Of a DNA stretch of 64,000 bases, positions 18,690 through 29,297 are shown one piece after another. Below the pieces are notes generated by a model. The model made no database searches and was not told the origin of the DNA. It was given only the letters and a program-made list of their open reading frames with translations. Origin of the DNA: Agathobacter ruminis (GTDB taxonomy: Bacteria > Bacillota > Clostridia > Lachnospirales > Lachnospiraceae); NCBI RefSeq assembly GCF_002735305.1, contig NZ_PDYG01000123.1, positions 62,001-126,000 on the forward strand, given 5' to 3'. Each line of letters begins with the position of its first letter. Positions within the stretch are counted from its first letter, which is position 1. The position numbers and the translations under genes were made by a program.

Positions 18690-19970
18690 TTATTGTGCGA
18701 GCATCTTTTCGCAGCTGACCAGGCGAACGACAGTCACGAATACTTTTGCAGCCTCGGTCAATTCCTCCAAAGAAGGATATGTCGGTGCAATTCGAATTAC
18801 ACTATCCTTTGGATCCTTTTTGTAAGGGAACGGAGAACCGGCTCCGGTCATGGTCACACCGGCTTCCTTGCATTTTGCAATAATTTCTTTTGCGCATCCC
18901 TGCAATGCTTCAAACGAAATGAAATATCCACCCAGTGGCTTTTTCCAGTTGCCGATGCCTCTCGGTGCAATTTCTTCGCTTAAAAGGTCATTTAACATTT
19001 CGAATTTTGGCCGGATAATTGCGGCCTGTTTCATCATATGAGCATCGATTCCGGCGCGGTCCTTAAAGAATGCGACATGGCGATACTGATTGATTTTGTC
19101 AAAGCCGATGGTCTGATAAGTCAGCTGACTCTTGATGTCCTCGAGATTCTTCTTTGATGCAGCAACACCTGCAATACCACTTCCCGGGAAAGAGACTTTG
19201 CTGGTTGAGCAAAACTCAAAGATCATATCTTCATTGCCGTATTTCTTTGCTTCATCAAAAATATTCAAAATCTCAGCCTGCTCATCCTCATAGAGATGGT
19301 GTACAACATATGCATTGTCCCAGAAAATACGAAAATCTTCTGCAGCAGGTTTCAGGGCAGCGAAGCGACGAACGGTTTCATCGGAATAGACAACACCTTC
19401 CGGGTTGGAATACTTCGGCACACACCAGATTCCTTTGACACTTGGATCCTTTACCGCTTCTTCCACCTGATCCATCAGAGGTCCATCATCATTCATGTCG
19501 ATGTTGATCATCTCGATTCCGAAATGCTCCGTAATCGCAAAATGGCGATCATATCCCGGAACCGGGCAGAGGAATTTTACTTTTTCAAGCTTGCACCATG
19601 GTGTATGGCCGCAGATACCTTCGTAATAAGCGCGTGCCACCTGGTCGTACATACTGTTTAAGCTGGAATTGCCATATACCAGAATCATTTCAGGATCCAC
19701 ATCAATCATGGATGCAATCAGGCGCTTAGCCTCCGGGATACCATCCAAAATACCATAATTGCGCAAATCAGTGCCGTTTTCACTCTTTAAAACAGTTTTT
19801 GAATTCACAACATCAAGCATTGGCATTGCAAGTTCCAACTGTTCTGTTCCCGGCTTTCCGCGTGACATATCAAGTGAAAGTCCCTTGGCTTTGATTTTGT
19901 CAAATTCTGCCTGTAATGATTGCTGTTCAGCCAAAAGTTCTTCTCTTGTCATTTCCTGGTACTTTTTCAT
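18690..19970 (-). CDS. Class I PLP-dependent aminotransferase (aspartate aminotransferase Ic-like)
   Basis: A 426-residue aminotransferase of the family with the conserved start LSLDMSRGKPGTEQLELAMP. The Schiff-base lysine is in EFCSTSKVSFPGSGIAG; substrate and cofactor residues include YGNSSLNSMYD, PVPGYDRHFAI and FWDNAYVVHHLY. The family is annotated as aspartate or alanine-glyoxylate type transaminases; the true donor is unclear. It stands alone between two terminators. The start has GGGAATT-type spacing to an AGGAGAGACAGGG ribosome region. Confidence 0.88.
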   Translation of the reverse strand: MKKYQEMTREELLAEQQSLQAEFDKIKAKGLSLDMSRGKPGTEQLELAMPMLDVVNSKTVLKSENGTDLRNYGILDGIPEAKRLIASMIDVDPEMILVYGNSSLNSMYDQVARAYYEGICGHTPWCKLEKVKFLCPVPGYDRHFAITEHFGIEMINIDMNDDGPLMDQVEEAVKDPSVKGIWCVPKYSNPEGVVYSDETVRRFAALKPAAEDFRIFWDNAYVVHHLYEDEQAEILNIFDEAKKYGNEDMIFEFCSTSKVSFPGSGIAGVAASKKNLEDIKSQLTYQTIGFDKINQYRHVAFFKDRAGIDAHMMKQAAIIRPKFEMLNDLLSEEIAPRGIGNWKKPLGGYFISFEALQGCAKEIIAKCKEAGVTMTGAGSPFPYKKDPKDSVIRIAPTYPSLEELTEAAKVFVTVVRLVSCEKMLAQ

Positions 19971-20011
19971 AATTCCCTGTCTCTCCTTACTTGTTAAATC
20001 TCTATTATACT

Positions 20012-21346
20012 TTATTCACTTTCTTGATTCGATTCATGAATCCAATCAAAGTATTCACGAATCTTCTTCTCATATCCGTTGTCTGTCGGCTCATAGAATT
20101 TCCGATCCGTCAGTCCATCCGGCAAATATTGCTGCTTTACATAATGCTTTGGATAAGCATGCGCATATTTGTAGCCAATGCCATGGCCGAGTTTCTCGGC
20201 AGATTTATAATGTGCATCCTGCAAATGAGTCGGAATCGGCGGTGTCTTTGTCTCTTTCACGCATGCCATCGCAGAGCCAATGGCTTCGTAGGCTGCATTG
20301 CTCTTTGGTGCGCTTGCAAGATATGTTGCTGCCTGTGACAGAATAATCTGTGCCTCTGGCATTCCGATTCGTTCAATGGCCAGCGACGCCGAAGTTGCAA
20401 CGGTCAGTGCCATCGGATCGGCATTTCCGATATCCTCGGACGCAAGAATCATCATTCGTCTTGCAATGAATTTGATATCTTCTCCGGCATAGAGCATACG
20501 GGCGAGATAATAAACTGCTGCATCCGGATCCGATCCGCGTACACTCTTGATAAATGCGGAGATGGTATCATAATGATTATCTCCGTTTTTGTCATACGAA
20601 ACCACGCGCTTCTGGATACATTCCGATGCCACATCAATCGTGATATGAATCAGACCGTCCTCGCTTCGTTCCGTAGTCAAAACGCCGAGTTCCACCGCTG
20701 TCAAAACGGCTCTTGCATCTCCGTTTGCCACATTTGCGAGGAATTCCAATGCGTCATCATCAATAGTCGCATGAAATGATCCAAGTCCTTTTTCTGTATC
20801 ATTGATGGCACGCAGAATCAATTCTTTCAAATCATCCGCAGATAATTTTTGCAGTTCAAAAATGACAGAACGCGAAAGCAACGCGCTGTTGACTTCAAAA
20901 TACGGATTCTCCGTGGTGGCGCCAATCAGGATAATGGTTCCATCCTCCACAAACGGAAGCAGATAATCCTGTTGTCCTTTGTTGAAGCGATGAATCTCAT
21001 CAATGAACAGGATGGTCTTTCGTCCATACATGCCCTGATTATCTTTTGCCTGCGCAACGACTTCTTCCATGTCCTTTTTGCCTGCAGAAGTCGCATTAAT
21101 CTGCATAAATTCAGCACTTGTCGTATTGGCAATCACCTTGGCCAGGGTTGTCTTCCCGGTCCCAGGCGGTCCGTAAAAAATGATCGAGCTGAGTTTGTCG
21201 GCCTTGATGGCACGATAGAGCAATTTATCTTTCCCGACAATATGCTGCTGTCCAACCACCTCTTCAAGTGTTGTCGGACGCATTCGGGATGCAAGCGGTG
21301 ATTCCTCATCCTTTTTCTGTTGTCTCATATACTCAAACAAATCCAT
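20012..21346 (-). CDS. rarA: Replication-associated recombination protein A (AAA+ ATPase)
   Basis: A 444-residue RarA/MgsA/WRNIP1-family ATPase that acts at stalled replication forks. Walker A GPPGTGKTTLAK, Walker B ILFIDEIHRFNKGQQD, sensor ATTENPYFEVNSALLSR, and a C-terminal tetramerisation/MgsA domain (GSDPDAAVYYLARML, EDIGNADPMAL). The ATG at 21346 gives the family-typical MDLFEYM start and has GAGGAG nine bases upstream; two earlier in-frame ATGs lack usable ribosome sites. Confidence 0.95.
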   Translation of the reverse strand: MDLFEYMRQQKKDEESPLASRMRPTTLEEVVGQQHIVGKDKLLYRAIKADKLSSIIFYGPPGTGKTTLAKVIANTTSAEFMQINATSAGKKDMEEVVAQAKDNQGMYGRKTILFIDEIHRFNKGQQDYLLPFVEDGTIILIGATTENPYFEVNSALLSRSVIFELQKLSADDLKELILRAINDTEKGLGSFHATIDDDALEFLANVANGDARAVLTAVELGVLTTERSEDGLIHITIDVASECIQKRVVSYDKNGDNHYDTISAFIKSVRGSDPDAAVYYLARMLYAGEDIKFIARRMMILASEDIGNADPMALTVATSASLAIERIGMPEAQIILSQAATYLASAPKSNAAYEAIGSAMACVKETKTPPIPTHLQDAHYKSAEKLGHGIGYKYAHAYPKHYVKQQYLPDGLTDRKFYEPTDNGYEKKIREYFDWIHESNQESE

Positions 21347-21571
21347 CGATTCCATCTCCTCATTCAATTTCATCGATCATACATAACTGCAATTTATAAA
21401 TCGGTATTATAGTGTCCATAATTTGCAATTATGAATAATTCAAACTTGCAAAATTCATTTTCGCATTATTTTTGCAAGTTTACTATGCATTTTAGATTCA
21501 TTTTTGCATAATTTTATATCGAAAATTTCATTTCTCATAATAGGATACTATTTTTTCTATTTCTTTACAAT

Positions 21572-21624
21572 AAAAAAGTGGAATTTCTGCGGTTTGTATG
21601 AAAAACCGTACAAAATTCCACTTT
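21572..21624 (-). terminator. clpB terminator
   Basis: Long hairpin with outer arms AAAGTGGAATTT and AAATTCCACTTT and an inner stem near the loop, followed on the minus strand by a T run. It begins about 20 bases after the clpB stop. Between it and rarA (21347-21571) is AT-rich sequence with the rarA promoter region and no gene. Confidence 0.85.
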
Positions 21625-21644
21625 ATGTGTGCATATTTCGCGTT

Positions 21645-24143
21645 TTACAAGTCCGAAACCTCAATGTGAATGACATCTCCCGGCTTTACCTCGTCTGCCA
21701 GAATTCTGCGTGCGCAAAGTGTTTCCACATGTTTTTGCAGATAACGTTTCAAAGGACGTGCACCATATGCCGGATCATATCCGTGATCGGCAATATATTT
21801 TTCCGCCTCCTCACTTAATTCCACAGAGATTTCACGGTCTGCCAGACGGCGGTTCAAATCTGCAAGCATCAGTTTGATGATATGACCGATATGCTCTCTG
21901 GTCAGCGATGCAAATACAATGATTTCATCCAGACGATTCAGGAATTCCGGTCTGAAATGATGTTGCAAATCCTCTGTCTTCAAATTACTTGTCATAATGA
22001 TGATGGTATTTTTAAAATCAACCGTACGGCCCTGTGAATCCGTAATCCGGCCATCATCAAGCACCTGCAACAGGACATTAAAGACATCCGGATGCGCCTT
22101 TTCAATCTCATCAAAGAGGACAACCGAATATGGTTTTCTGCGCACAGCTTCCGTCAGCTGTCCACCCTCATCATATCCGACATATCCCGGAGGCGCTCCG
22201 ATCAGTCTGGATACCGAATATTTCTCCATATATTCGCTCATGTCGATGCGCACCATATTGGTCTCATCATCAAACAGGCTCTGTGCGAGTGTTTTCGCAA
22301 GCTCTGTCTTGCCGACACCGGTCGGTCCCATAAACAGGAAGGAGCCAATCGGTCGGCGCGGATCCTTGATGCCTGCCTTGGAACGCATGATTGCTTCCGA
22401 TACCTTCTGAATTGCTTCATCCTGACCGATTACGCGCTTGCGCAGTTCCTCATCCAGATGAAGGGTCTTATTTCTCTCACTCTCCGTCAATTTTGCAACC
22501 GGAATGCCCGTCCAGCGCGATACAATCTGTGCGATTTCTTCGTCGCTTACATTCTCGCGAATCAATGACAAATCACGATTCTTTAATTGTTCTTCTTCAT
22601 ATTCGAGCTGTTTTTCGAGCTGAGGAAGAATGCCATACTGCAATTCCGCAGCCTTTTCGAGATTGTAGGACTGATTGGCCGCCTCTATCTCGCGTCTCGT
22701 CTGATCAATGTTTTCGCGCAGCTTGCTAACCTTGTCGATGGCACTCTTTTCATTGCTCCACTGTGCCTTCTTTTCATTAAACTGATCGCGCAATTCAGCC
22801 AGCTCACGCTGCAGATTCTGCAAACGCTCCTGTGACAAATGATCCGTTTCTTTCTTTAAAGCCGTTTCTTCGATTTCCAGCTGCATGATACGGCGATTCA
22901 TTTCATCCAACTCCATCGGCATTGAATCAAGCTCTGTCTTGATGAGAGCGCAGGCTTCATCCACCAGATCAATCGCTTTATCCGGCAGAAACCGGTCTGA
23001 AATATAACGATTTGACAGCACTGCTGCCGATACCAGTGCGGAATCCGTAATTTTGACACCGTGATAGACTTCATATCGCTCTTTCAAGCCACGCAAAATC
23101 GAGATGGTATCCTCCACAGTCGGCTCATCTACCATGACCGGTTGGAACCGACGCTCAAGTGCCGCATCTTTTTCGATATATTCACGATATTCATCCAACG
23201 TGGTCGCACCAATGCAGTGCAATTCCCCGCGCGCCAGCATCGGTTTTAACAGCTGCCCCGCATCCATCGCCCCGTCTGTCTTTCCGGCACCCACAATGGT
23301 ATGCAGTTCATCGATAAACAGGATAATCTGCCCTTCTGAACTCTTAATTTCATCGAGCACAGCCTTCAGTCGTTCTTCGAATTCACCTCGATATTTTGCG
23401 CCGGCAATCAAAGCGCCCATATCCAAAGCAAAAAGTCGTTTGTCCTTTAATCCGTCCGGGACATCCCCTTTGACAATTCGCTGTGCAAGTCCTTCCACAA
23501 CCGCCGTCTTTCCGACACCCGGTTCTCCGATTAAAACCGGATTATTCTTGGTCTTCCGGGACAGGATACGGATGGCATTTCGAATTTCATCATCTCGTCC
23601 GATTACCGGATCAAGTTTTTGCTCTCTCGCGCGCTCCACCATGTCATATCCGTATTTTTCCAATGTATCATAAGTTGCTTCCGGATTGTCATTCGTAACA
23701 CGCTGTGTACCGCGTACCATTGACAGCGCCTCCAAAAAGCGTTCTCTCGTCAATCCGTACTCACGCAACAAATCCTTAATTGCTGCATTCGGATAGCGAA
23801 TCAGGGACAAAAACAGATGCTCTACAGAGACATATTCATCTCCCATCTTCTTCGCCTCATCCTCCGCGTGAATCAGCACATTGTTCAAATCCTTGCCGAC
23901 ATATAACTGTCCGTTTCCACTTACCTTTGTACGGGCATTTAATTTTGTAATTGCATTTTGCATCATATGCTCGAGGCTGATTTCCATCTTTTCGATCAGC
24001 TTTGGAATCAATCCCTGTTCCTGCTGAAGCAGGGCAACCAGAAGATGTTCCTGCTCGATTTCCTGATTTCCGTATTCATAAGCCAGCTTTTCACATTCAT
24101 TGATGGCTTCTACCGATTTTTGTGTGAATTTTTGAATATTCAT
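21645..24143 (-). CDS. clpB: ATP-dependent chaperone ClpB
   Basis: An 832-residue Hsp100 disaggregase that threads aggregated proteins with help from DnaK. Order: Clp N-domain (two repeats, residues 1-140), AAA-1 with [13 protein letters not shown], coiled-coil M domain at about 400-510, and AAA-2 with [14 protein letters not shown] and [13 protein letters not shown]. It is slightly shorter than typical ClpB (about 860) because the segment after MTSNL is short. The ribosome site GGAGGTG is six bases upstream, and a CIRCE element overlaps the promoter, so HrcA repression is expected. Confidence 0.97.
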   Translation of the reverse strand: MNIQKFTQKSVEAINECEKLAYEYGNQEIEQEHLLVALLQQEQGLIPKLIEKMEISLEHMMQNAITKLNARTKVSGNGQLYVGKDLNNVLIHAEDEAKKMGDEYVSVEHLFLSLIRYPNAAIKDLLREYGLTRERFLEALSMVRGTQRVTNDNPEATYDTLEKYGYDMVERAREQKLDPVIGRDDEIRNAIRILSRKTKNNPVLIGEPGVGKTAVVEGLAQRIVKGDVPDGLKDKRLFALDMGALIAGAKYRGEFEERLKAVLDEIKSSEGQIILFIDELHTIVGAGKTDGAMDAGQLLKPMLARGELHCIGATTLDEYREYIEKDAALERRFQPVMVDEPTVEDTISILRGLKERYEVYHGVKITDSALVSAAVLSNRYISDRFLPDKAIDLVDEACALIKTELDSMPMELDEMNRRIMQLEIEETALKKETDHLSQERLQNLQRELAELRDQFNEKKAQWSNEKSAIDKVSKLRENIDQTRREIEAANQSYNLEKAAELQYGILPQLEKQLEYEEEQLKNRDLSLIRENVSDEEIAQIVSRWTGIPVAKLTESERNKTLHLDEELRKRVIGQDEAIQKVSEAIMRSKAGIKDPRRPIGSFLFMGPTGVGKTELAKTLAQSLFDDETNMVRIDMSEYMEKYSVSRLIGAPPGYVGYDEGGQLTEAVRRKPYSVVLFDEIEKAHPDVFNVLLQVLDDGRITDSQGRTVDFKNTIIIMTSNLKTEDLQHHFRPEFLNRLDEIIVFASLTREHIGHIIKLMLADLNRRLADREISVELSEEAEKYIADHGYDPAYGARPLKRYLQKHVETLCARRILADEVKPGDVIHIEVSDL

Positions 24144-24169
24144 GTGCTCACCTCCCTTATTCTGTTTCT

Positions 24170-24198
24170 GTTATAACATGAAAATTAGCACTCGTCAA
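24170..24198 (-). promoter_or_regulatory. clpB promoter
   Basis: On the minus strand TTGACG (complement of 24193-24198), 17-base spacer and TATAAC (complement of 24170-24175). The -35 box falls inside the CIRCE element, so bound HrcA would block polymerase. Confidence 0.75.
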
Positions 24199-24211
24199 CC
24201 GAGAGTGCTAA
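24185..24211. promoter_or_regulatory. CIRCE operator (HrcA binding site)
   Basis: Perfect TTAGCACTC (24185-24193), nine-base spacer, GAGTGCTAA (24203-24211): exactly the CIRCE consensus bound by the heat-shock repressor HrcA. It lies about 40 bases before the clpB ATG. Confidence 0.97.
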
Positions 24212-24241
24212 CAATTTATAAATATTTTATTTTCATAAAAA

Positions 24242-24373
24242 AGAATCTCGCTTGCGAGATTCTACGCGCCGAGCGCGTGTTGCTTTAGCAACAATCTTCA
24301 TCTCGCGCGAGTGCGCATCCTTAGCGGAGCGCTTTTTACTTTATAGAAAATTCGGAGGAATTTACTATAAAGT
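24242..24373. repeat. Array of consecutive hairpins, candidate small RNA or repeat element
   Basis: Six adjoining dyads: 24242-24251 with 24254-24263 (10 bp, followed by TTTTTT on the minus strand), 24265-24269 with 24273-24277, 24279-24284 with 24287-24292, the self-complementary 24302-24311, 24313-24320 with 24326-24332 (one bulge), and a 36-base near-palindrome at 24338-24373. No reading frame accounts for them. It may be a dispersed repeat or a structured RNA ending at the terminator-like hairpin 24242-24263. Confidence 0.6.
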
Positions 24374-24374
24374 C

Positions 24375-24404
24375 AAAAAGCAAGGCCTGTTTCCAGGCCC
24401 TGCT
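24375..24404 (-). terminator. Terminator of the large surface-protein gene
   Basis: Eleven-base stem (24379-24389 with 24394-24404, one wobble) with a four-base loop and a T tract on the minus strand, 18 bases after the stop at 24423. Confidence 0.88.
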
Positions 24405-24422
24405 CCATGCTGTTTACAGTTC

Positions 24423-27400
24423 TTATACGATTATTTCATCATCCTCTTCTTCATCTTCATTTCTCTTATAGAGAATCAGGAAGAAGAAGCAAACTAGTAC
24501 TGCTGCCCATACAGCTGCAAACAAGAAGCGCATGCTGACGATTGTTGGTGCAGTTTCCTGATGGGTCCACTTTGCGACAAGTGCTGATCCAATGGTTGCA
24601 ACTCCTGCATCTCTTACTTCATTCAGTTTCTGAAGGAATGCATTGCGCTGTATTTTGTTGCGCTGAACCAGTGCGCGTGCATTTGCGTTTGCATTGGTAT
24701 CAATGCTCTGCTCAAGCAGCCGGTTCCAAAGTGCCTGATCCATTGTAGGAGCATTGGCCTTCATTTCGTCCACATAAGTCAGTGCGTAGGTCGAGAATTT
24801 GCTGGTATAGAATGTAATGGTATGATTTCTTTCATTATATTTGCCGGCGAGATTCTCTGCCACACCGTCATGTACACGGACAATACCAAATGTACGAATC
24901 ACTTCCACATCTACATTCCAAAGGTTTCTCGGTACGGTTACCACAACCATGATTGCACTGTTTCGTGTGTCTGTGATGCGGACTGCAGGATTTGCATGTC
25001 CCTGTGCATCATAGATGCGCTTGAAGAGTGACAGATCCAGATAATGTCCAAACTTCATGCCGTTTTCCTGGCGGGTCAGGAAATTCTTTAACTGCTGTCC
25101 GTCGCGCTCCGGAACCTGCTTTTCATTCAAAGCAACTGCTTCCATAAAGACTTCTACTTTATTTCCGTCGCGATATGCCTGCATCTCTTCTTCATCGAGG
25201 AGGTTGCTTGCCAATTCGGTATCGAAGTTGCCCAGTTCTACGGATCCGGCATCCTTGTCACCAACGAATGTGGTATACAATTCACCGCCCTTTTCATTCT
25301 TCTTCACATCGAGAATGCTGTTTTCGGTTGTTCTTTCAATCTTGGTACCTTCTACTTCACGAACATCTTTATATCCGCAATGTTCACAGTATGCATGCTC
25401 TGTCGCATTTGCGCCTGTTGTTGCATTGTCATCATACTCATACTCTGCGTAAGAATGTCCGCTGTATACGGTGATATCCTTAAGCTGAACCACATTTCCG
25501 GCGCGATCTGCTACGGTGATGGTATACACTTTGCCGTTGCCCGGCAAAATGTATGTGCCATCAGCGGTAGGAGAAACAACAGAACCATTCACCTTGACTG
25601 CTGCGAGATTGGAATCTGAAACGGTAAAGGAAGGGGTTTCGCAGTATAAGGTGTTTGAGGAAATGCCACTGATTACCGGTAAGGTTGCATCAAGTACAAC
25701 ATTATCTGAAGCTGCATAGCTGATATTTCCGGCTGCATCCACTGCCTTTGCATAGATGTAACAGGTCTGATCCGGTGTAACCATGACAGACTTTCCGCTT
25801 CCGATTGCGGTCCAGTCTGCAGTTGTCAATGCACCAAGCTGTGCAACATTTAATTTTGTTTCGCTCTTATAATATCCAAGTGATGCCAGTCCACTTTCCT
25901 TTTCGCCATCACTTCCCTTGATTACGAATGCGCAATTGGTGTTAAAGAACAATCCTGCGCGTGTGCCGTCATTGATATGATTCCAAACCTTTGTATCCAG
26001 TGAAACAGATACTGACGGTTCATACGGATCATCAATCTGCCATACGATTTCCTGAGTTGCGTCATAATTGCCGATTCCCTGTACGATAACGCGATAGGTA
26101 CCGTAAGCGTCTGCTGAAAGGTCTCCTGAAAGGATATAATCAACGCCTTCGGTCAGCACGCGGTCACCATCCACAATCACGATTTCCGGGCTGATTTCGC
26201 CGCGTGTCATAACATAGACATTGTCATTTCGATTGGTCTGCACTTCGAGAAGTTCTGCAGCCTTCGGTACAACTCTGTATCCATGTACACAATCGTCGCG
26301 GTTCTCCGGAAGCTTATAATTCGGATTGCTCAGAGAAACAATTTGTGCTTCATATTCGCCGACATTCGAACCTGCATTGGTCAGTCCAGCCAGGCATTCG
26401 TCACCGTCGATCAAATCTGCCGGATCAACGATTACGCGCGGAAGCTGTTCAGTCTGATTATAAACCAGATCGGAATCATCCCAGATAAATCCTACTTCCT
26501 TCGGCTCAATTACTACGGTTGAAGAACCGTAAACGGTCTCATAGCCTCTTGCTTCAATCTTGTAATAAACGGTATAAGTTCCTTCGCCGGTCTCTACATC
26601 TTTGAAGGATACCGGAGTTTCCGTGTAAATACCGTTTCTGGAGGTCGAATAGGTAATGGTTGCGCCCTCCGCCGGTGCGCCGACATTGACACTGATTCCA
26701 TGATTTTGTCCATCATAGGTTCCTACATATGCCTCTGCGGTCACACCGAGGGTTGCGCGATTTATGGTAAAGGTAAATGGGGTTGTAGTATAAACGTTGT
26801 AATTTTCGGTTTCGGTTAAGGTTGCATATACAAAGTAGGTTCCCGGATCCAGGGTATCTTTCTCAAGTTCGGTCCATGGAGTTCCGCCTACATTTGAATT
26901 TGTTGTATTGTAATAGAATGTAACTTCTGCATTTTCCTTTACATTGCGAATTACCGGGGTAGATACTTCGCCGTCAAATGTGTAATCGGAAATAGAAATG
27001 GTTGCATTCTGATCTGCGCGTACAATTGAAAAATCAATTGATGCTACAAGGTTTTCATATGTCACTTCTGCGCGATATGTTCCAACGCGTGTCGGTGCAG
27101 ATGCGAGCTGTTCGCTGCCCTTGTAGTAACGCACGTTTGAAGGGCTTTTGCCGGTTTCACCCGTAAGCGGGTTCGTAATGGTTGCGACAATCGGTCTTCC
27201 GGTATAAACAGCTGTTCCAATTTCATTCAATGTCAAAGCCATTGCATGATTACGGCCGATATATGCACAATCTTCTTGATAAATTTCTCCGTCACAATAT
27301 GCATAAATTGCATTGCCCTGTGCGTAGTAATTCCAATGATGTTCATGGAACCGGAACTCACTGGTCTTTGCACTGATATCAGACCAAGGAGTAGACGATG

Positions 27401-29138
27401 TTGCTGCCACACGGGTATAAACTACATACTGCTTGCTGACGTCAAATGCTGCACCGGTAGAATCACTGGTAAAGCTGATTGCACCGTTTGCTGAAAGTGC
27501 ATGATTCCATACAGATGAATAATGATCGATTGTGATATTGCTCGGTACACAGATATATTCCTGTCCCGCTGCAGTCTCAATATTGATCTTGCGCTGTTTG
27601 CTGTCAACCGTTACTTTTGCTTCCTGTACTACAGGAGGGGTATTCGGCTTTGTTTCAATTTGAAGTTCAGACGGATCTGATTCTTTTCCATCTACAATCT
27701 GTACAATATTTAATGTCTTTCCGCGGAAATCATATGCGGTTCCACGGCTGTCTTTTCCTACAAACTGAATATAATCATGAGGGATATTATCAAAATAATA
27801 CTTGTTTGATCCTACTGTGATCACATAAGAACCATTCTGATCCAAACCGGTTACGACACCGGATTCATAATCTGCACTTGTTGAAATTCCAAATCCTACA
27901 TCTGCGAGAGAACCAACTCCAAATGAGAAGACAACTTCCGAAGTGGAAAGATTTTCCCATGAAACTGACATTCCGGAGTCTCCGCCTTCATATAATGACA
28001 ATACATTTTTGCCCTTATAATTGGTTGCTTCTTTATGTTCGCTCACACCGCTGTCATAAGTTTTTGAATCCCAGACATTAACTTCCGAAAAATCATCGAT
28101 CCAAACTTCGCTTGCAGCGGTCTGCGGAGTAATCGCAAATGCAGCATCATCATCTCTTGGATTTGCATAGGAACCGGATACCATTCCGATCTGTTCAATC
28201 TTATTGTTCTTGATAATCGCTTTTACAGGAGCACTGTCATTGGTATTAATCTGTACATCTGTCTCAATCGCAAACGACTTCTGTCCACTTGGCATTCCCA
28301 CACGGAAATCCACCTGGAATGCATTGGTCTTCTGGAATGATACCTTGACATTGCTCAATGATGCCATTGTAGCCGAGCGGTAATTCACGCCCTGAGGGTT
28401 TGTTTCTGACGATGTATAGAAGCCCCAGTTTGCCCCATACGAAGTCTGGATATAAGAGCCCTGATACAATCCTACAACATCAAACGATTGGATTGCGCCT
28501 TCGCTTCCAACCAGAGTATATGCCATCGAACCATTTCCGATATACCATCCGGTTGATGAGCCTCTGCGGAACGGAACTTCACCGCTTGTGCTGACCGTCT
28601 GTACCGGCTCGGTAAAGGTTGAATCTACTTTGCACTTATACCAGTATCCGTCACGGCCTGCAAATGTATATGTCTGTCCATTAGCACCGCTAATTGCCTC
28701 ATAGTTTCCGTTTTTCTCGCTTGCTACATACCATGAATAGGAAGAAGCATTTGTGCAGTCAACTGCCAGCTTAATCTGTCCGTCGCTGACTGAAACCAAA
28801 TACGGATACTTATTGTTTCCAATCGTTGCCGCCTTGATAAAGGAATTTGCATAATGTGTCAACGGAATCGCAGTCACCATCACTGCAATTGCCATTCCAA
28901 AAGCCATTGCGCGTGACAAGCCTTTGTTCGCACGGCTTTTTCCAACTGCGTAAATCATCAGATTATACAGGAACAGGAATGGCACCAAAAGGATCAGGAT
29001 TGGATAAACCAACTTTTTGTTGCGTCTTCCCACTTCTGTGATTTTCTGCAATGTTGCTGCTTTTGTCTGGCGCAGATGGTTCATCATCTGGTTGGCCTGA
29101 CTTTGATTGTTCTGTTTTTTCTCCGCTCTTGTTCTCAT
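24423..29138 (-). CDS. Large membrane-anchored surface protein with MBG/Ig-like repeats
   Basis: A 1571-residue protein. A basic cytoplasmic N-terminus of about 45 residues is followed by two hydrophobic spans (PILILLVPFLFLYNLMIY and AMAFGMAIAVMVTAIPL). The long outer region has Ig-like segments, three or more MBG/YDG-type repeats in the middle (GEGTYTVYYKI, VGTYRAEVTYENL, DPGTYFVYATL) and two small modules with paired histidines and cysteines (HEHHWNYYAQGNAIYAYC; EHAYCEHCGYKD). A final membrane span (FLFAAVWAAVLVCFFFLILY) precedes an acidic tail. It lacks LPXTG. The ATG at 29138 has AGAGGGG upstream; the frame stays open to 29327 but that extension is not convincing. Confidence 0.8.
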   Translation of the reverse strand: MRTRAEKKQNNQSQANQMMNHLRQTKAATLQKITEVGRRNKKLVYPILILLVPFLFLYNLMIYAVGKSRANKGLSRAMAFGMAIAVMVTAIPLTHYANSFIKAATIGNNKYPYLVSVSDGQIKLAVDCTNASSYSWYVASEKNGNYEAISGANGQTYTFAGRDGYWYKCKVDSTFTEPVQTVSTSGEVPFRRGSSTGWYIGNGSMAYTLVGSEGAIQSFDVVGLYQGSYIQTSYGANWGFYTSSETNPQGVNYRSATMASLSNVKVSFQKTNAFQVDFRVGMPSGQKSFAIETDVQINTNDSAPVKAIIKNNKIEQIGMVSGSYANPRDDDAAFAITPQTAASEVWIDDFSEVNVWDSKTYDSGVSEHKEATNYKGKNVLSLYEGGDSGMSVSWENLSTSEVVFSFGVGSLADVGFGISTSADYESGVVTGLDQNGSYVITVGSNKYYFDNIPHDYIQFVGKDSRGTAYDFRGKTLNIVQIVDGKESDPSELQIETKPNTPPVVQEAKVTVDSKQRKINIETAAGQEYICVPSNITIDHYSSVWNHALSANGAISFTSDSTGAAFDVSKQYVVYTRVAATSSTPWSDISAKTSEFRFHEHHWNYYAQGNAIYAYCDGEIYQEDCAYIGRNHAMALTLNEIGTAVYTGRPIVATITNPLTGETGKSPSNVRYYKGSEQLASAPTRVGTYRAEVTYENLVASIDFSIVRADQNATISISDYTFDGEVSTPVIRNVKENAEVTFYYNTTNSNVGGTPWTELEKDTLDPGTYFVYATLTETENYNVYTTTPFTFTINRATLGVTAEAYVGTYDGQNHGISVNVGAPAEGATITYSTSRNGIYTETPVSFKDVETGEGTYTVYYKIEARGYETVYGSSTVVIEPKEVGFIWDDSDLVYNQTEQLPRVIVDPADLIDGDECLAGLTNAGSNVGEYEAQIVSLSNPNYKLPENRDDCVHGYRVVPKAAELLEVQTNRNDNVYVMTRGEISPEIVIVDGDRVLTEGVDYILSGDLSADAYGTYRVIVQGIGNYDATQEIVWQIDDPYEPSVSVSLDTKVWNHINDGTRAGLFFNTNCAFVIKGSDGEKESGLASLGYYKSETKLNVAQLGALTTADWTAIGSGKSVMVTPDQTCYIYAKAVDAAGNISYAASDNVVLDATLPVISGISSNTLYCETPSFTVSDSNLAAVKVNGSVVSPTADGTYILPGNGKVYTITVADRAGNVVQLKDITVYSGHSYAEYEYDDNATTGANATEHAYCEHCGYKDVREVEGTKIERTTENSILDVKKNEKGGELYTTFVGDKDAGSVELGNFDTELASNLLDEEEMQAYRDGNKVEVFMEAVALNEKQVPERDGQQLKNFLTRQENGMKFGHYLDLSLFKRIYDAQGHANPAVRITDTRNSAIMVVVTVPRNLWNVDVEVIRTFGIVRVHDGVAENLAGKYNERNHTITFYTSKFSTYALTYVDEMKANAPTMDQALWNRLLEQSIDTNANANARALVQRNKIQRNAFLQKLNEVRDAGVATIGSALVAKWTHQETAPTIVSMRFLFAAVWAAVLVCFFFLILYKRNEDEEEDDEIIV

Positions 29139-29191
29139 ATGCAGTACCCCTCTCTCGAAAATTTTATAGTCCAATGGTACTACTTGGATAC

Positions 29192-29209
29192 GGACAAATG
29201 ATGGACAAA
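29192..29209. repeat. 18-base direct repeat, left copy
   Basis: GGACAAATGATGGACAAA, itself two GGACAAA half-sites 11 bases apart. It lies 53 bases before the start of the large surface-protein gene. An identical copy in the same orientation occurs at 30093-30110, after the TPR gene. Confidence 0.8.
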
Positions 29210-29297
29210 AGTACCACTTTTCGAAAACTATTTTTACAGTTTCCTTTTCCTCCCGTAATTGTGCGACATTTTCCTGCAAAAAAATATCCATTACTAG

